Positions 1 to 10,300 of a DNA stretch of 64,000 bases are shown one piece after another. The notes under the pieces are model-generated. The model worked only from the letters and a program-made list of their open reading frames with translations, was not told the DNA's origin and searched no databases. The translations under genes were made by a program, and so were the position numbers. The DNA comes from Phragmites australis (taxonomy: Eukaryota; Streptophyta; Magnoliopsida; Poales; Poaceae), in NCBI RefSeq assembly GCF_958298935.1, contig NC_084939.1, positions 21,503,501-21,567,500 on the forward strand, read 5' to 3'. Position 1 is the first letter of the stretch; every line of letters starts with the position of its first letter.

Positions 1-700
1 GACCCATGAGTCCAATTGCCATCCATGCTTGTGCCATCTGTTTTACATCTTGCACTATCTAAGTGATAATAGTACATCTAAATGAATGGTAAAAATACAA
101 TCACCTTGAAGCAAATATTTTTTCTGCCACTCATATCTACCTATTGCCGCAATCTAGCTTGAACACTCAACTTGCCACTCATTTAGTTGGGGAGACAGGG
201 AGATGGGGAGACATGCTCGGGAGATGGGGAGACGGGGCTACAGGCTTAGGAGATAGGGCAATGGTCTCAGGAGATGGAGAGATGGGACTACACGCTTGGG
301 TTCGGGAGAAGGCGATGAGCTCGGAGGATGTGAAAGTCGAGCTCAAGGGGTAAAGGCAGCTGTAGTGGTGATGGTGACCATCGCACCACTTCGACCGCCA
401 CTACCACTTGGGAGCTGCTCTTGGAGTTTAGGAGCGCAACGGGCTTGGTAGACAACGATGGCTCAAGAAAACAAGGGCGGTCACGAGATGGCTTAAGCTT
501 GGGAGATGGTGAGGAGCTTGGAGGACGTGGAAGTTGAGCCCAAGGGATAGCAACGGCCATAGTGACGACGGTGATCATCGCACCACTACGATCGCCACCA
601 TCGGCTTCTGGAGATTGGGAGTGAAGTGAGATGGAGCACGAACTAATGGAGATAGGCTTTGGATTTATTGAAGCATTATCATTGTTCGCTCAATTATTGC
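1..700. repeat. Non-coding left flank with a diverged ~200-bp tandem duplication
   Basis: No gene can be supported here. Positions about 195-310 hold short imperfect repeats of GGAGATGGGGAGA type. Two diverged copies of one segment follow, at about 318-420 and 520-606; each runs from GAGGA(T/C)GTG(A/G)AAGT to ATCGCACCACT(T/A)CGA. The small open frames on both strands are repeat-derived and show no recognisable domain. Confidence 0.45.
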
Positions 701-832
701 TCAATCGATGAGGATATGACAGTTTGGAATACGAGCCGACAGAGATAAGCATTATCACTGTCGGTTCGTATTGGCTTAATTATTGCTCTGTCGGTGAGCT
801 TTTGAACCGACAGTGATAGTTGATATCACTAC

Positions 833-2217
833 TGTCGGTGGATGAACACCGCAAGCGGGGATTCTGAGGGACCCCCTTTGAGATTCGGCCGGGGGGCTGG
901 TCCTGGATCTACCTCGTACGTGGGGTTAACGCTTATGGGACTTAGGCGGGATGAATCGTCGTTGGCTGGTAGTAATGAATGCACCAAGGGTTTACACAGG
1001 TTCAGGCCACATGGAGGCGTAATACCCTACTCCTGTGTGTCTAGTATAATATCAATGCTCTTCGAATATCTTTCTCTGGATCTCTAGCACTCTCGTCTTT
1101 CTCTGTGTTACAAGGAGCGACTGTTCTAGCGGCTGCGTCTAAAGTCTTGGGCTTCCTTTCTCCCCTTCCCTTCTATGAAGTGCTCCCCCCCCCCCTTTTA
1201 TCTATTGAGGGGGAGGCCCTCCAGGGTGTGCCCAGAACGAGGGCACAAGTTTCCATAAACAATAAATAGAAAACAACCATCATGGGTCTACAGTTGATGT
1301 TACAGAGGGTTGAAAATGTATCCCTCGGACAATCTCATCGGTCTTGCTTTAGCAGGCGCAGGGGCGCCCACCGGCCAGCCTCTGAGTACTCTCTCACGCC
1401 CGTCTGGTCAGAGTAGGTCTGACACGGTCTGATGCAACAGGGCGATAGGCGATAAGCCTCAAGCCCATCGAAGATATCTTCAAGCCGTCTTTTCATTGGC
1501 TCCGCGAGGGGACATACGATGGGACCCACCGCATTAATTGTGCCCACGCCTTCCTTCCAAGCGGTGGCAGGGACTGACGTATTCAGTACGACAGGCGTGA
1601 GGGAGAGTGGTTGGATGTGACCATCCACGCTCCCCATTAAATGCGGCATCGGGCCTCCCACCGATCGACACCTCATCGTGGAGTCCCCGCGGGGTCCACC
1701 AGCATGGGGCCTGCCGGGTGCTCGGGGCACCCTAGGTGCTCGGGGCACCCTGGGTGCTCGGGGACCAACTGCTCTTGGCCCCGAGCGCCCACTCCCGGAC
1801 CTGGCTCTTTTCGGGGAACTCTGGGTACTTGGGGACCAACTGTTCTTAGCCCCGAGCACCCCCTCCCGGACTTGGCTCTTCTCGGGTCCTCGGGGCACTC
1901 TGGGTACTCGGAGACCAACTGTTCTTGGTCCCGAGCACCCCCTCCCGAATTTGGCTTCTCTCGGGTCCTCGGGGTACTCTGGGTACTCGGGGGCCAACTA
2001 TTCTTGGCCCCGAGCACCACCTCCCGGACCTGACTCTTCTCGGGTCCTCGGGGAACTCTGGGTACTCGGGGACTACTGTTCTTGGCCCCGAGCATCCCCT
2101 CCTAGACCTGGCTTCTCTCTGGCCCTCGGGGAGGTGGTCCCCGAGGGAAGGCGCCATGTGGCACTGCGCTGTCCTAGCCTCGGAACTCGGGGACCCCCGG
2201 ATCCCATATCACCGACA
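833..2217 (-). repeat. 3' LTR of the Gypsy-type element
   Basis: About 1.39 kb, starting TGTCGGTGGATG and ending CACCGACA on the + strand. Positions about 1760-2100 contain roughly five tandem units of 71-79 bp, each holding GGGACCAACTGTTCTTGGCC and CCCGAGCACC. This explains the long overlapping GC-rich open frames on both strands, which are not genes. The length difference from the other LTR (1278 bp) partly reflects the unit count. Confidence 0.85.
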
Positions 2218-3039
2218 GTAGCCCCTTGGCCCATCGGCAGGCGATGGTCCAGAGACTGCGGGTGGGGCCCTATTTCTTCGAGGCCGATCACAGCATTGGT
2301 GCCACGTGGCTTTCTGTCGCGTGGTGCCGAAAACTTTGCGGGCCTTATAATTTTTAGGCCCAAGCTCTAAGTGTAACCCAAGGAAGAGCCGAAAAGGCAC
2401 GTGCCCTTCCGACTTTCGAGGAAGGCGGTGATGCAGGACGTCTTTCGGTAGGCGCGGGGCTTCGTGGAAGCGGAGGAAGCCACCGCCCGGGTAGCCGTCC
2501 TCGACGTTGCCACCGAAGTGGCAGAATTTTTTGTGCGGGAGCCGGGCCTAGGCGATGATAGTGGCGACGACGCGTGACCACCAAAGTGGTGGAATTTTTT
2601 GAGGGTATCTTGTCTTGGTATCTCGGAGGACTTCACCGACAAAGTACGCCGGTCGCTATATCCAGTGGGCCCCGAATGCGGCCCCGCCTGTGGCCTTGCC
2701 ACAGCCCCCGGGCTCAACGCAGAGTTTGGAACCTGCCGAGGTCCTGAGCTCAAGCTCCCGGTCGGGATTGGTCCTGCGTTCTGGAGGCTGCTTGGGGGTG
2801 GCCGGGAGCTCAGACCCAGCATCTTGCCCCGGCCACTCATGTTCGAGCAGCAGGGCCACCCGAGACCCTCGGGTTGTGGTAGCGCTCGGGGTACTCGGCT
2901 CCCGAGCATCGAGCCCCCGAGTCCGCGCGTAGGATCCTGTGCTTGGGGCGCGTAGCCCCGGGCGCTCGTAGGTACGCTGCTGCTGAGTCAAATAAACACA
3001 AACAGACACAAACTTCTTTGCTCGGGAAGCAAGTCCACC

Positions 3040-4220
3040 TGGCACGGTACACGTCACGACTCGTGAACGCTTTTCGCCCTGCGACCTCTCAAACAAAATA
3101 GACCGGAGACACGCGCAGGCGGAAATGCAACCAAGAGTCCCCACGGTTCGATGGTGTCCGGGGTAGGACTGACCAGGCCGAGCACCGACAACCCGACCCC
3201 GGGGTCTAGGCGGTCCCGACCACTCATGTTCGAGCAGTAGAACCGCCCGAGAACCCCAGAGGCTCGGTAGTGCTCGGGGTACTGCCATGACGGCCGGGCA
3301 CCACAGCCCACCATAAAGGACTTAGGTCAGCGATCGCCGCCTGCGCGGTGCACTGACTACCGTTTGTTTTTGTCATTTCGAAAAAGCAAACACGAGGGCG
3401 GGGTTTTGTGTGCGAGGGGATTGCCTCACCGAACAGATTAGCATACGAGGGTTCCGAGATTAACTCAGGAACAATAGTTTATTACGAATGTATGAATGAA
3501 AATTCACATGACTCTAGTGACTTACCGAGTCGGTGTCAGCCTTCCGGCCGACCAGGCTAGGAAAGGGTGGATGCCCCAGTGCTCGGGGCACCGGGAACAT
3601 GGACTCCCTTGCGCAAACTGCTTTAGGCCCCAGGTCGTCCATTTAGCACCCGAGCACTTCCGGTGGGCTAGGTGGTCCCGACCACTCATGTCCGAGCGGT
3701 AGGACTACCCGAGAACCCCAGAGGCTCGACATTTCCCTGCAAGCTCAAATAGGCAAGGTTTCTTTGCTTAGTGCACTCTGTCGGTGCGGTACTCATTATA
3801 GCTTGCTCTCGTTTTTGACTCGCGACCTCTCGAATGCCCGGACCGGCGAAGTGTACACACAGACATACGACCAAGAGGTCCCATGGTTCGGTGGTGCCCG
3901 GGGTAGGACTAACCAGGCTGAGCACCGACAGCCCGCCCTCGGGGACTAGGCGGTCCCGACCACTCATGTTCGAGCGGTAGGATTACCCGAGAACCCCAGA
4001 GGATCGGTAGTGCTCGGGGTATTGCCATGCCCGACGGGCACCACAGCCTACCACAACAGACTTAGCTTAGCGATCGCTGCCTATGTCGCATACTGACCGG
4101 CATCCTTTTTTATCAACGGGAAAATGAGAGAGAGCGTGTTTTTCTTGCACGAGTCAAGCATCTCACCAAGCAGATTAACATATGGGTTCCAGAGGAAAAA
4201 ATTGGAACAAGAGCAATATA
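3040..4220. repeat. Large direct duplication inside the Gypsy-type element
   Basis: Segments at about 3040-3480 and 3775-4220 are diverged copies about 743 bp apart. Both contain CGGTCCCGACCACTCATGTTC, the GGTAGTGCTCGGGGTA block and the GGGCACCACAGCC block. Shorter pieces of the same unit recur at about 2825-2905 and 3675-3730. On the - strand each copy is preceded by a sequence ending in a good splice donor (G/GTAAGT at about 3523, AT/GTAAGT at about 4277). The duplication may therefore include an exon-intron border. Confidence 0.6.
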
Positions 4221-4274
4221 GGCGTATATTAACGATTTATACTGATGTGATGAATTTAAATAGCGAGTGATAAC

Positions 4275-4688
4275 TTACATGGTTGGTATCAGCCAATGAC
4301 CCTCTGGCGTTTCTCCCGCTGCCTGAACAGGCGGGTGCCTGAGGAGTGCTTGCGCCACAAGCAAGGCACTCCCAGGGCTGGCGTCACCAAAGTTGAGTTT
4401 GCGCTGTATCGACGCTCGGCGTTGTCCGAATGCCGATCTTGCGGCAGGGACGATTGCTGCTTGCTGCTGGTTCGGCGGCCCGCCCGCGGCGGTCGCGGCC
4501 CTACTGGTCCCAGCATCGTGGTCCCCGACGCCAGGAGGCGCCATATGAGCCGACTGTTGATATCGTTGAGGATGAGCCGAAGCTGGGGCCCCCTGGGCCC
4601 CGTTCTCCATTTCTTCGTTTGAGTTCGAAGCAGGGCGCTGAAGATGATGTCCACTCACCATTTTTCTCAAAAAACGAGGTGGATTCAA
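4275..4688 (-). CDS. Gag-like first exon of the Gypsy-type element (partial)
   Basis: A 137-residue open frame starting 31 bases inside the primer-binding end of the 5' LTR (- strand). It is hydrophilic and rich in Ala, Gln and Pro, with MNPPRFLRKM at the start and QRRASIQRKLNFG near residue 90. No CCHC knuckle or enzymatic motif is visible. It runs into ACCAT/GTAAGT, a strong splice donor, so the protein probably continued in a later exon that I cannot identify. Grass Gypsy elements often begin with an Ala/Pro-rich gag leader of this kind; the assignment comes from position rather than from a diagnostic domain. Confidence 0.4.
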   Translation of the reverse strand: MNPPRFLRKMVSGHHLQRPASNSNEEMENGAQGAPASAHPQRYQQSAHMAPPGVGDHDAGTSRAATAAGGPPNQQQAAIVPAARSAFGQRRASIQRKLNFGDASPGSALLVAQALLRHPPVQAAGETPEGHWLIPTM

Positions 4689-4718
4689 GGATGCAACCCC
4701 CCTACCTAGCGCGCCAGC

Positions 4719-5996
4719 TGTGGATGGATGAACACCGCAAGCGGGGATCCTGAGGGACCCCCTTTGAGATTCGGCCGGGGGGCTGATCCTGGATCTACCT
4801 CGTACGGTTAACGCTTGTGGGACTTAGGCGGGATGAATCGTCGTTGGCTGGTAGTAATGAATGCACCAAGGATTTATACAGGTTCAAGCCGCACGGAGGC
4901 GTAATACCCTACTCCTGTGTGTCTAGTATAATATCAATGCTCTTCGAATGCCTTTCTCTGGATCTCTAGCACTCTCATCTTTCTCTGTGTTACAAGGAGC
5001 GGTTGTGTCTGAAGTCTTGGGCTTCCTTTCTCCCCTTCCCTTCTACGAAGTGCTCCCCCCCTTTTATCTATCGAGAGGGAGGCCCTCCAGGGTGTGCCCA
5101 GAACAAGGGCACAAGTTTCCGTAAAGAATAAATAGAAATAACCATCATGGGTCTACAGTTGATGTTACATATGGTTGAAAATGCATCCCTCGGACGATCC
5201 CATTGGTCTTGCTTTAGCGGGCGCAGGGGCACCCACTGGCCAGCCTCTAAGTACTCTCTCACGCCCGTCTGGTCAGAGTAGGTCTGACACGGTCTGATGC
5301 AACAGGGCGATAGGCGATAAGCCTCAAGCCCATCGAAGATATCTTCAAGTCGTCTTTCTTCATGGACTCCACGAGGGGACATGCGATGGGACCCGCCGCA
5401 TTAATTGTGCCCACGCCTTCCTGCCTAGCGGTAGCAGGGACTGACGTATTCAGTACGACAGGCGTGGGGAAGAGTGGTTGGATGTGACAGTCCACGCTCC
5501 CCATTAAATGCGGCATTGGGCCTCCCACCGATCGACAGCTCATCGTGGGGTCCCTGTGGGGTTCACCGGCATGGGACTTGCCGGGTGCTCGGGGCATCCT
5601 GGGTGCTCGGGGACCAACTGCTCTTGGCCCCGAGCGCCTACTCCCGGACCTGGCTCTTCTCAGGTCCTCGGGAAACTCTGAATACTCGGGGACCAACTGT
5701 TCTTGGCCCCGAGCACCCCCTCCCAGACTTGGCTCTTCTCAGGTCCTCGGGGCACTCTGTGTCCTCAGGGACCAACTGTTCTTGGCCCCGAGCACCCCCT
5801 CCCGGATCTGGCTTCTCTCGGGTCCTCAAGGTACTCTAGGTACTCGGGGGCCAACTGTTCTTGGCCCCGAGCACCATCTCCCGGACCTAGATTCTCTCAG
5901 ACCCTCGGGGAGGTGGTCCCCGAGGGAAGACACCATGTGGCACTGCGCTGTCCTGGCCTCGAAACTCGGGGACCCCCGGATCCCATATCACCGACA
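4719..5996 (-). repeat. 5' LTR of the Gypsy-type element
   Basis: 1278 bp, aligned along its length with 833-2217 (shared GATGAACACCGCAAGCGGGGAT start and GGATCCCATATCACCGACA end). Its outermost base pairs differ (TGTGGATGG instead of TGTCGGTGG). It has about four of the 71-79-bp internal units. Confidence 0.85.
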
Positions 5997-6200
5997 ACTT
6001 CCGGTTCGTAACTAGAATCGACAGTGATATCAACTATCATTACCGATTCTTAAGGGCTCACGGTTAGATTTTCCGGTTCAACTTATGAACTGTTAATGAT
6101 ACCTTATCACTACTGATTATTTTCGAACCGACAGTGAAATAGAAGCAGAGGTGACCCTTTCTGTAACAGTGATAACACATCTATTGTATGTTCCACAACT

Positions 6201-6534
6201 CTTAGTCCATCTCCAGCAGATACTTTAAAAATTCGTCCTTTATAATACTATTACAGCATCATCTATTTTTTATCTCCAGCAGCTACCCTATTTTCTACCT
6301 TCTATTATTTTCAATCTCTCCTCGAGCCTACAATCATCTCCTGTGAACAGTAATACGAGCGCTCCATACCTCGCACATATTTGTTGTCGCTTTGCTACTA
6401 TAGTAACTCGGCTGCATCCCTGTAGCGCCGGATGCGGCATCCGCTGGACCACGATGATGCCTGTCCCAATTCGCAAAATGAGCAAAAACATGGTATCACA
6501 GTGATTTTAAGAGTCTGCTAGAGCTAGCCTTAGC
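6201..6534. mobile_element. MITE-like element
   Basis: About 330 bp bounded by imperfect inverted ends: CTTAGTCCATCTCCAGCAGATAC on the left, and on the right the complement of CTAAGGCTAGCTCTAGCAGAC. It has no coding capacity. The ends resemble TA- or TTA-targeting grass MITEs; I cannot fix the superfamily. The 300 bases that follow (6535-6850) show nothing recognisable. Confidence 0.5.
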
Positions 6535-7156
6535 ATAAGGTTTTTGCAAATGGATCTACTTTCGACCATAGAAAGACAAGTACTGTAACAAAGACGACTG
6601 TAATCCATCGATTTTTTTGGTAAATTTCATTGCCTGTCATTGTGTGAGAATCATCTTTGGTACTAAATCACGCGAAGAACAACCTAAACAGAACGAGGAG
6701 GTTGCTTACTGGCTAAGCATCCACATCATGGTCCTATGTTTCACATGAAAATGACCACATGCAGCAGCATTTTATGTCAACTGCTGAACACCAACAACAT
6801 TTGCCAAAGCAAAATTTGACCCAAATAGCAAAATCAAACACATTATGACTTCGCCATCACCATCTAGATGGCGCTGCATTTTTTTGTCCAAATTCCAAAC
6901 CAACAAAAAAATCGAGTTGTGGGCCCTCATGTTCACACCGAGAAAAGGTCCACTTCCGGCCTCTGCAGCGACCATTCTTCGTTCTCCCCCTCGAAATCCT
7001 CCAACCAATTCTGCAGCTGCTCAAATCCGCCCCGAGTTCTCCCACCATCTCGCCCCTTCCTCCCTGTTCGGGCGCGATTAGCCCCTTCGTCGCGCTTGCG
7101 GATCAGAAAAGAGGCTGCTTTGGTGCCGAATCTTGGGGGCGATTCGCTCAGATTTG

Positions 7157-7267
7157 GTAAGGGATTCGGGACCTTTGGTGGTCAAAGATCGGTTCTTTGG
7201 TTGGGTTCGATGTTCTTTGGGTGGAAAGGTGGGCTCTTGGTGCTGATTCGGGGTTTTCTTGGTGCAG
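7157..7267 (+). other. Possible 5' UTR intron of the TOL gene
   Basis: A GTAAGG donor follows GATTTG at about 7156, and a pyrimidine-containing acceptor, CTTGGTGCAG, ends at 7267. The segment is T/G-rich like a plant intron, unlike the C-rich leader before it. The coding start lies 53 bases downstream. cDNA evidence would be needed to fix the borders. Confidence 0.4.
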
Positions 7268-7319
7268 GATTTAGGGTTTTGGAGGTGGTAGTGGTGGTGG
7301 GTTTGTGCCGCCGGGAGGT

Positions 7320-10300
7320 ATGGCAGCTGTGGCGTGCGCGGAGAGGGCGACGAACGACATGCTGATCGGCCCGGATTGGGCTGTGAACATCGAGCTCTGC
7401 GATATCATCAACATGGATCCCGGGTCTGACCAAGCTCTCTTCTATGGTCATCTAAATCAGCTGCACGTGCAATTTGTTCCCATTACTTGTTGCTGCGACA
7501 GAATGCTTTTCTTGTTTTGATTTCCAGTCAGTTTTCTATCCACTTGATTAGGAATATTAGGTTTTATGGCTGTTAGCATGGAGGCTGAGATATTTATTTA
7601 ATGATGAATAGTTTGTGGTTGGTTAGTTGAGTCATGGTCTCATGGAGGGCCACCTATTTTGGTGGCATTTGTTGTTGAGGTGCAGGTTTTAATGTGACAT
7701 CACGTTTGGTCATGAAATATGGACTACGAAAGAATTTGAAATTGCACAAAAAGAAAATTGATTCTCTGTTGCTACTGTTAGTCAAATCTGGGGTGCGCTT
7801 AATAGCTTCTGTAACTTTTTGGATACCTTGAAATTTGAATTACCTAGGATCCTGAGATGGTTAACATGTCCCTCTGAGGAGTGTTTTTTTTTTGGCAACT
7901 TACAAACTTTTCGTATTACTGAAATCTAGGTATGGAATCATGGAATGCAACTTACTGAACAGTTTGCTCTGTACTTTTGGTTTATGTTGGTTCATTTTTT
8001 AGTGATGTGTATTGCATAGCGTGTCTGGTATAATTGATTGCTGATATTGTTATTTGATCTTATACACTGTGACTGATAGGGAAATTGTGCAACGTTTTCA
8101 ATATTCTTTGTAATCTATCATTGGATATACTCCATAACATGCTGATAAAAGTCTGTTGAAGTGCAGACAAGCAAAGGATACACTCAAGCTCCTAAAGAAA
8201 CGTCTTGGAAACAAGAATTCAAAAGTGCAAATTCTGACACTTTATGTGAGTTTTGCAAGACCTCTTATATATTTTATTATTGTAAATCAGAACCGTGACA
8301 TCTTATAAATTTATTTTAAAATGCTTGGGTAGTACAACGTTAGCAACATTCAGTTGCTAATGTCACATAAAAAAGTTTTAGAATCCAGTTTCCATGTTGT
8401 CACTTAACTTTCATACATGGTTTTGCTGATGTTCACGTTTCTTTTCATGATCTGATGTGATGATTCCGGCTCTTTTCTTGCTTTAGGTGCTAGAGACTCT
8501 AAGCAAAAATTGTGGGGATGTTGTTCACCAACAGATAGTTGAGCGCGACATACTAAATGAAATGGTTAAGATAGTAAAGAAAAAGGTAATGATAATACTC
8601 ATTCAAGGGTCAAGTACTGTTTTTCTACATTCATGCTTCTATATTTGATTTTTATTTCATCATTGCAGCCAGACTTAAATGTCCGGGAGAAAATATTGAG
8701 TTTGATTGATGCATGGCAAGTGGCTTTTGGAGGTCCGACTGGAAGATATCCACAGTACCATGCTGCTTACCAAGAACTCAGGGTACCATCAGCTTCTGTT
8801 TCAGTCTTTCGTTCCTATTCTTAATTATTTGCATGCCATCATGGAATTATCAATCTTCTGCTTACTACTGTTTCCGATTTTTGAAATATTGACTATTACT
8901 CTATTCCATCTTTTCGACGGTACTTAGATTGCAGAATTATCTGAGTTTAGCCGAGTCAGGTTGTCCAAACCATGTTTAGGATACCTTGGTGCCATTGTTT
9001 GCAGGCTGCTGGTGTTGATTTTCCACCACGTGAGGAAAATTCAGTCCCGTTGTTTACACCACCTCAAACTCAACCGTTAAGGCATCCACATCTATATCCA
9101 CCTCCAGGTCAAAGCTACGAAGATGCAGCTATACAAGCTTCTCTTCAGTCCGCCCCACCTGCACCTGCCTTGAGGTATTCTTTTGTTTGCTTGCCAATTT
9201 GATTTCTGATTTGGTTCCTTCAAATTGTTGAGTTCCTGTTTAGTTTCTTTTCAGCATGTTGCAAGGAGTGCTACTGACTACTGCACTAGTTTGCATTCAT
9301 TTTTTTAAATGCTATTTATGTTAGTGTTTAGGTTTGTACAGTATTTTGTTCTTTTCTAATCTCTGTTAAAGTCCATCCTCTTAATGTCTGAATTCTAAAA
9401 AATAGTTTGCTGATTGCTTACCCACATTTATCATACTTCCCATTGATACAAATTTCTATCAATTAAAGAAAAAACAAGAGGGACCCCTTCTATTGAAACA
9501 AGCATCTATAAAATATACCTCAGCTCAATAGCTACACAACATGTTGTGACTCAACATTTTTGGACATTGAAAGCCTATTTACAATCTCTTCCATTTAGAT
9601 GAACTGATGAAGAGTGCCATTGGTAACTTTGTATTTGAAGTTTGGATCCCGTGCACCTTCTCTTGATGATTCCTGAGGCCCTCATTATTGGTCTTGACGA
9701 TAAACTTCAAAGCTAGCAATTATACGTTACATTGATTATTAATTTTGTTACTGGTTCTATGGGCCATGTGTTCATAGAAGTAGGTCCATGTGTATCAAAA
9801 TTTCAATACTTCTTTTGATTCCAATCCTAGTCATTTAGGACATTGACACGGTCTCCAATGTGACTCTTTGACTAGTGATTTTCTACCAAAACATGTTATT
9901 TCAAATAACACCATATTATGAAAGTATTTTAAATGATGAATCTAGTAGTATCAATTTTATATTCTCAATCTGCATAATTATTTATGTATTGATGGTCCAA
10001 ATAAAAAAATTTGACCAACACATCCTGAAACAACTTATATTTGGAATTGGAGGGAGTAATTGCATAATTATTTGTATTTGGGACTAACCAAACACTGAGG
10101 TTCTAGATTAATGTTCATAGTTGCATAGTAATTGCATAATTATTTTTACTTTCAATAGAAAGAAAAACAATGTTACTCGACATACCAAAATTATTTTGGT
10201 CAAATTAATGTTCGGCGGGTCATATTTGCATAATCGTGCCAAAGAAACTTGAATTTTGAATTCTCTAAGGTGCGTTTCTTTGCACAATAACTATTTATTT

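Larger units (their letters stand above)
833..5996 (-). mobile_element. Non-autonomous Gypsy-type LTR retrotransposon
   Basis: Two LTRs in the same orientation (833-2217 and 4719-5996) flank a 2.5-kb interior. The outer ends are inverted (TGTCGGTG / CACCGACA). The flanking 5 bases are ACTAC and ACTTC, an imperfect target duplication. On the - strand a primer-binding-like block, CTGGCGCGCTAGGTAGGG, lies just inside the right LTR, and AAGGGGCTAC (purine-rich) lies just before the left LTR. The element therefore reads right to left: 4719-5996 is the 5' LTR and 833-2217 the 3' LTR. The interior has room only for a gag-like first exon (4688-4275) and non-coding repeats. No protease, RT, RNase H or integrase motif is visible, so it would depend on a helper. 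The Gypsy assignment rests on the PBS style and on the related fragment at 42988. Confidence 0.8.
705..6165. repeat. Fold-back / CACTA-like repeat split by a Gypsy element
   Basis: The left part (about 705-832) and right part (about 5997-6165) carry copies of AACCGACAGTGATA and its complement in opposing orientation. Positions 737-772 alone form a palindrome. Segments reading GATAGTTGATATCACT on the left and AGTGATATCAACTATC on the right are reverse complements. Together they look like one subterminal-repeat DNA transposon fragment interrupted at 832/5997 by an LTR element. Its superfamily is inferred from the repeat style; its true ends were not located. Confidence 0.45.

Noticed and set aside
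1335..2370. Many overlapping long open frames on both strands of the Gypsy LTR (also 5259-6015 and 43731-44245)
   Set aside because: They come from GC-rich 71-79-bp tandem units read in several frames; they recur in each LTR copy and show no domain.
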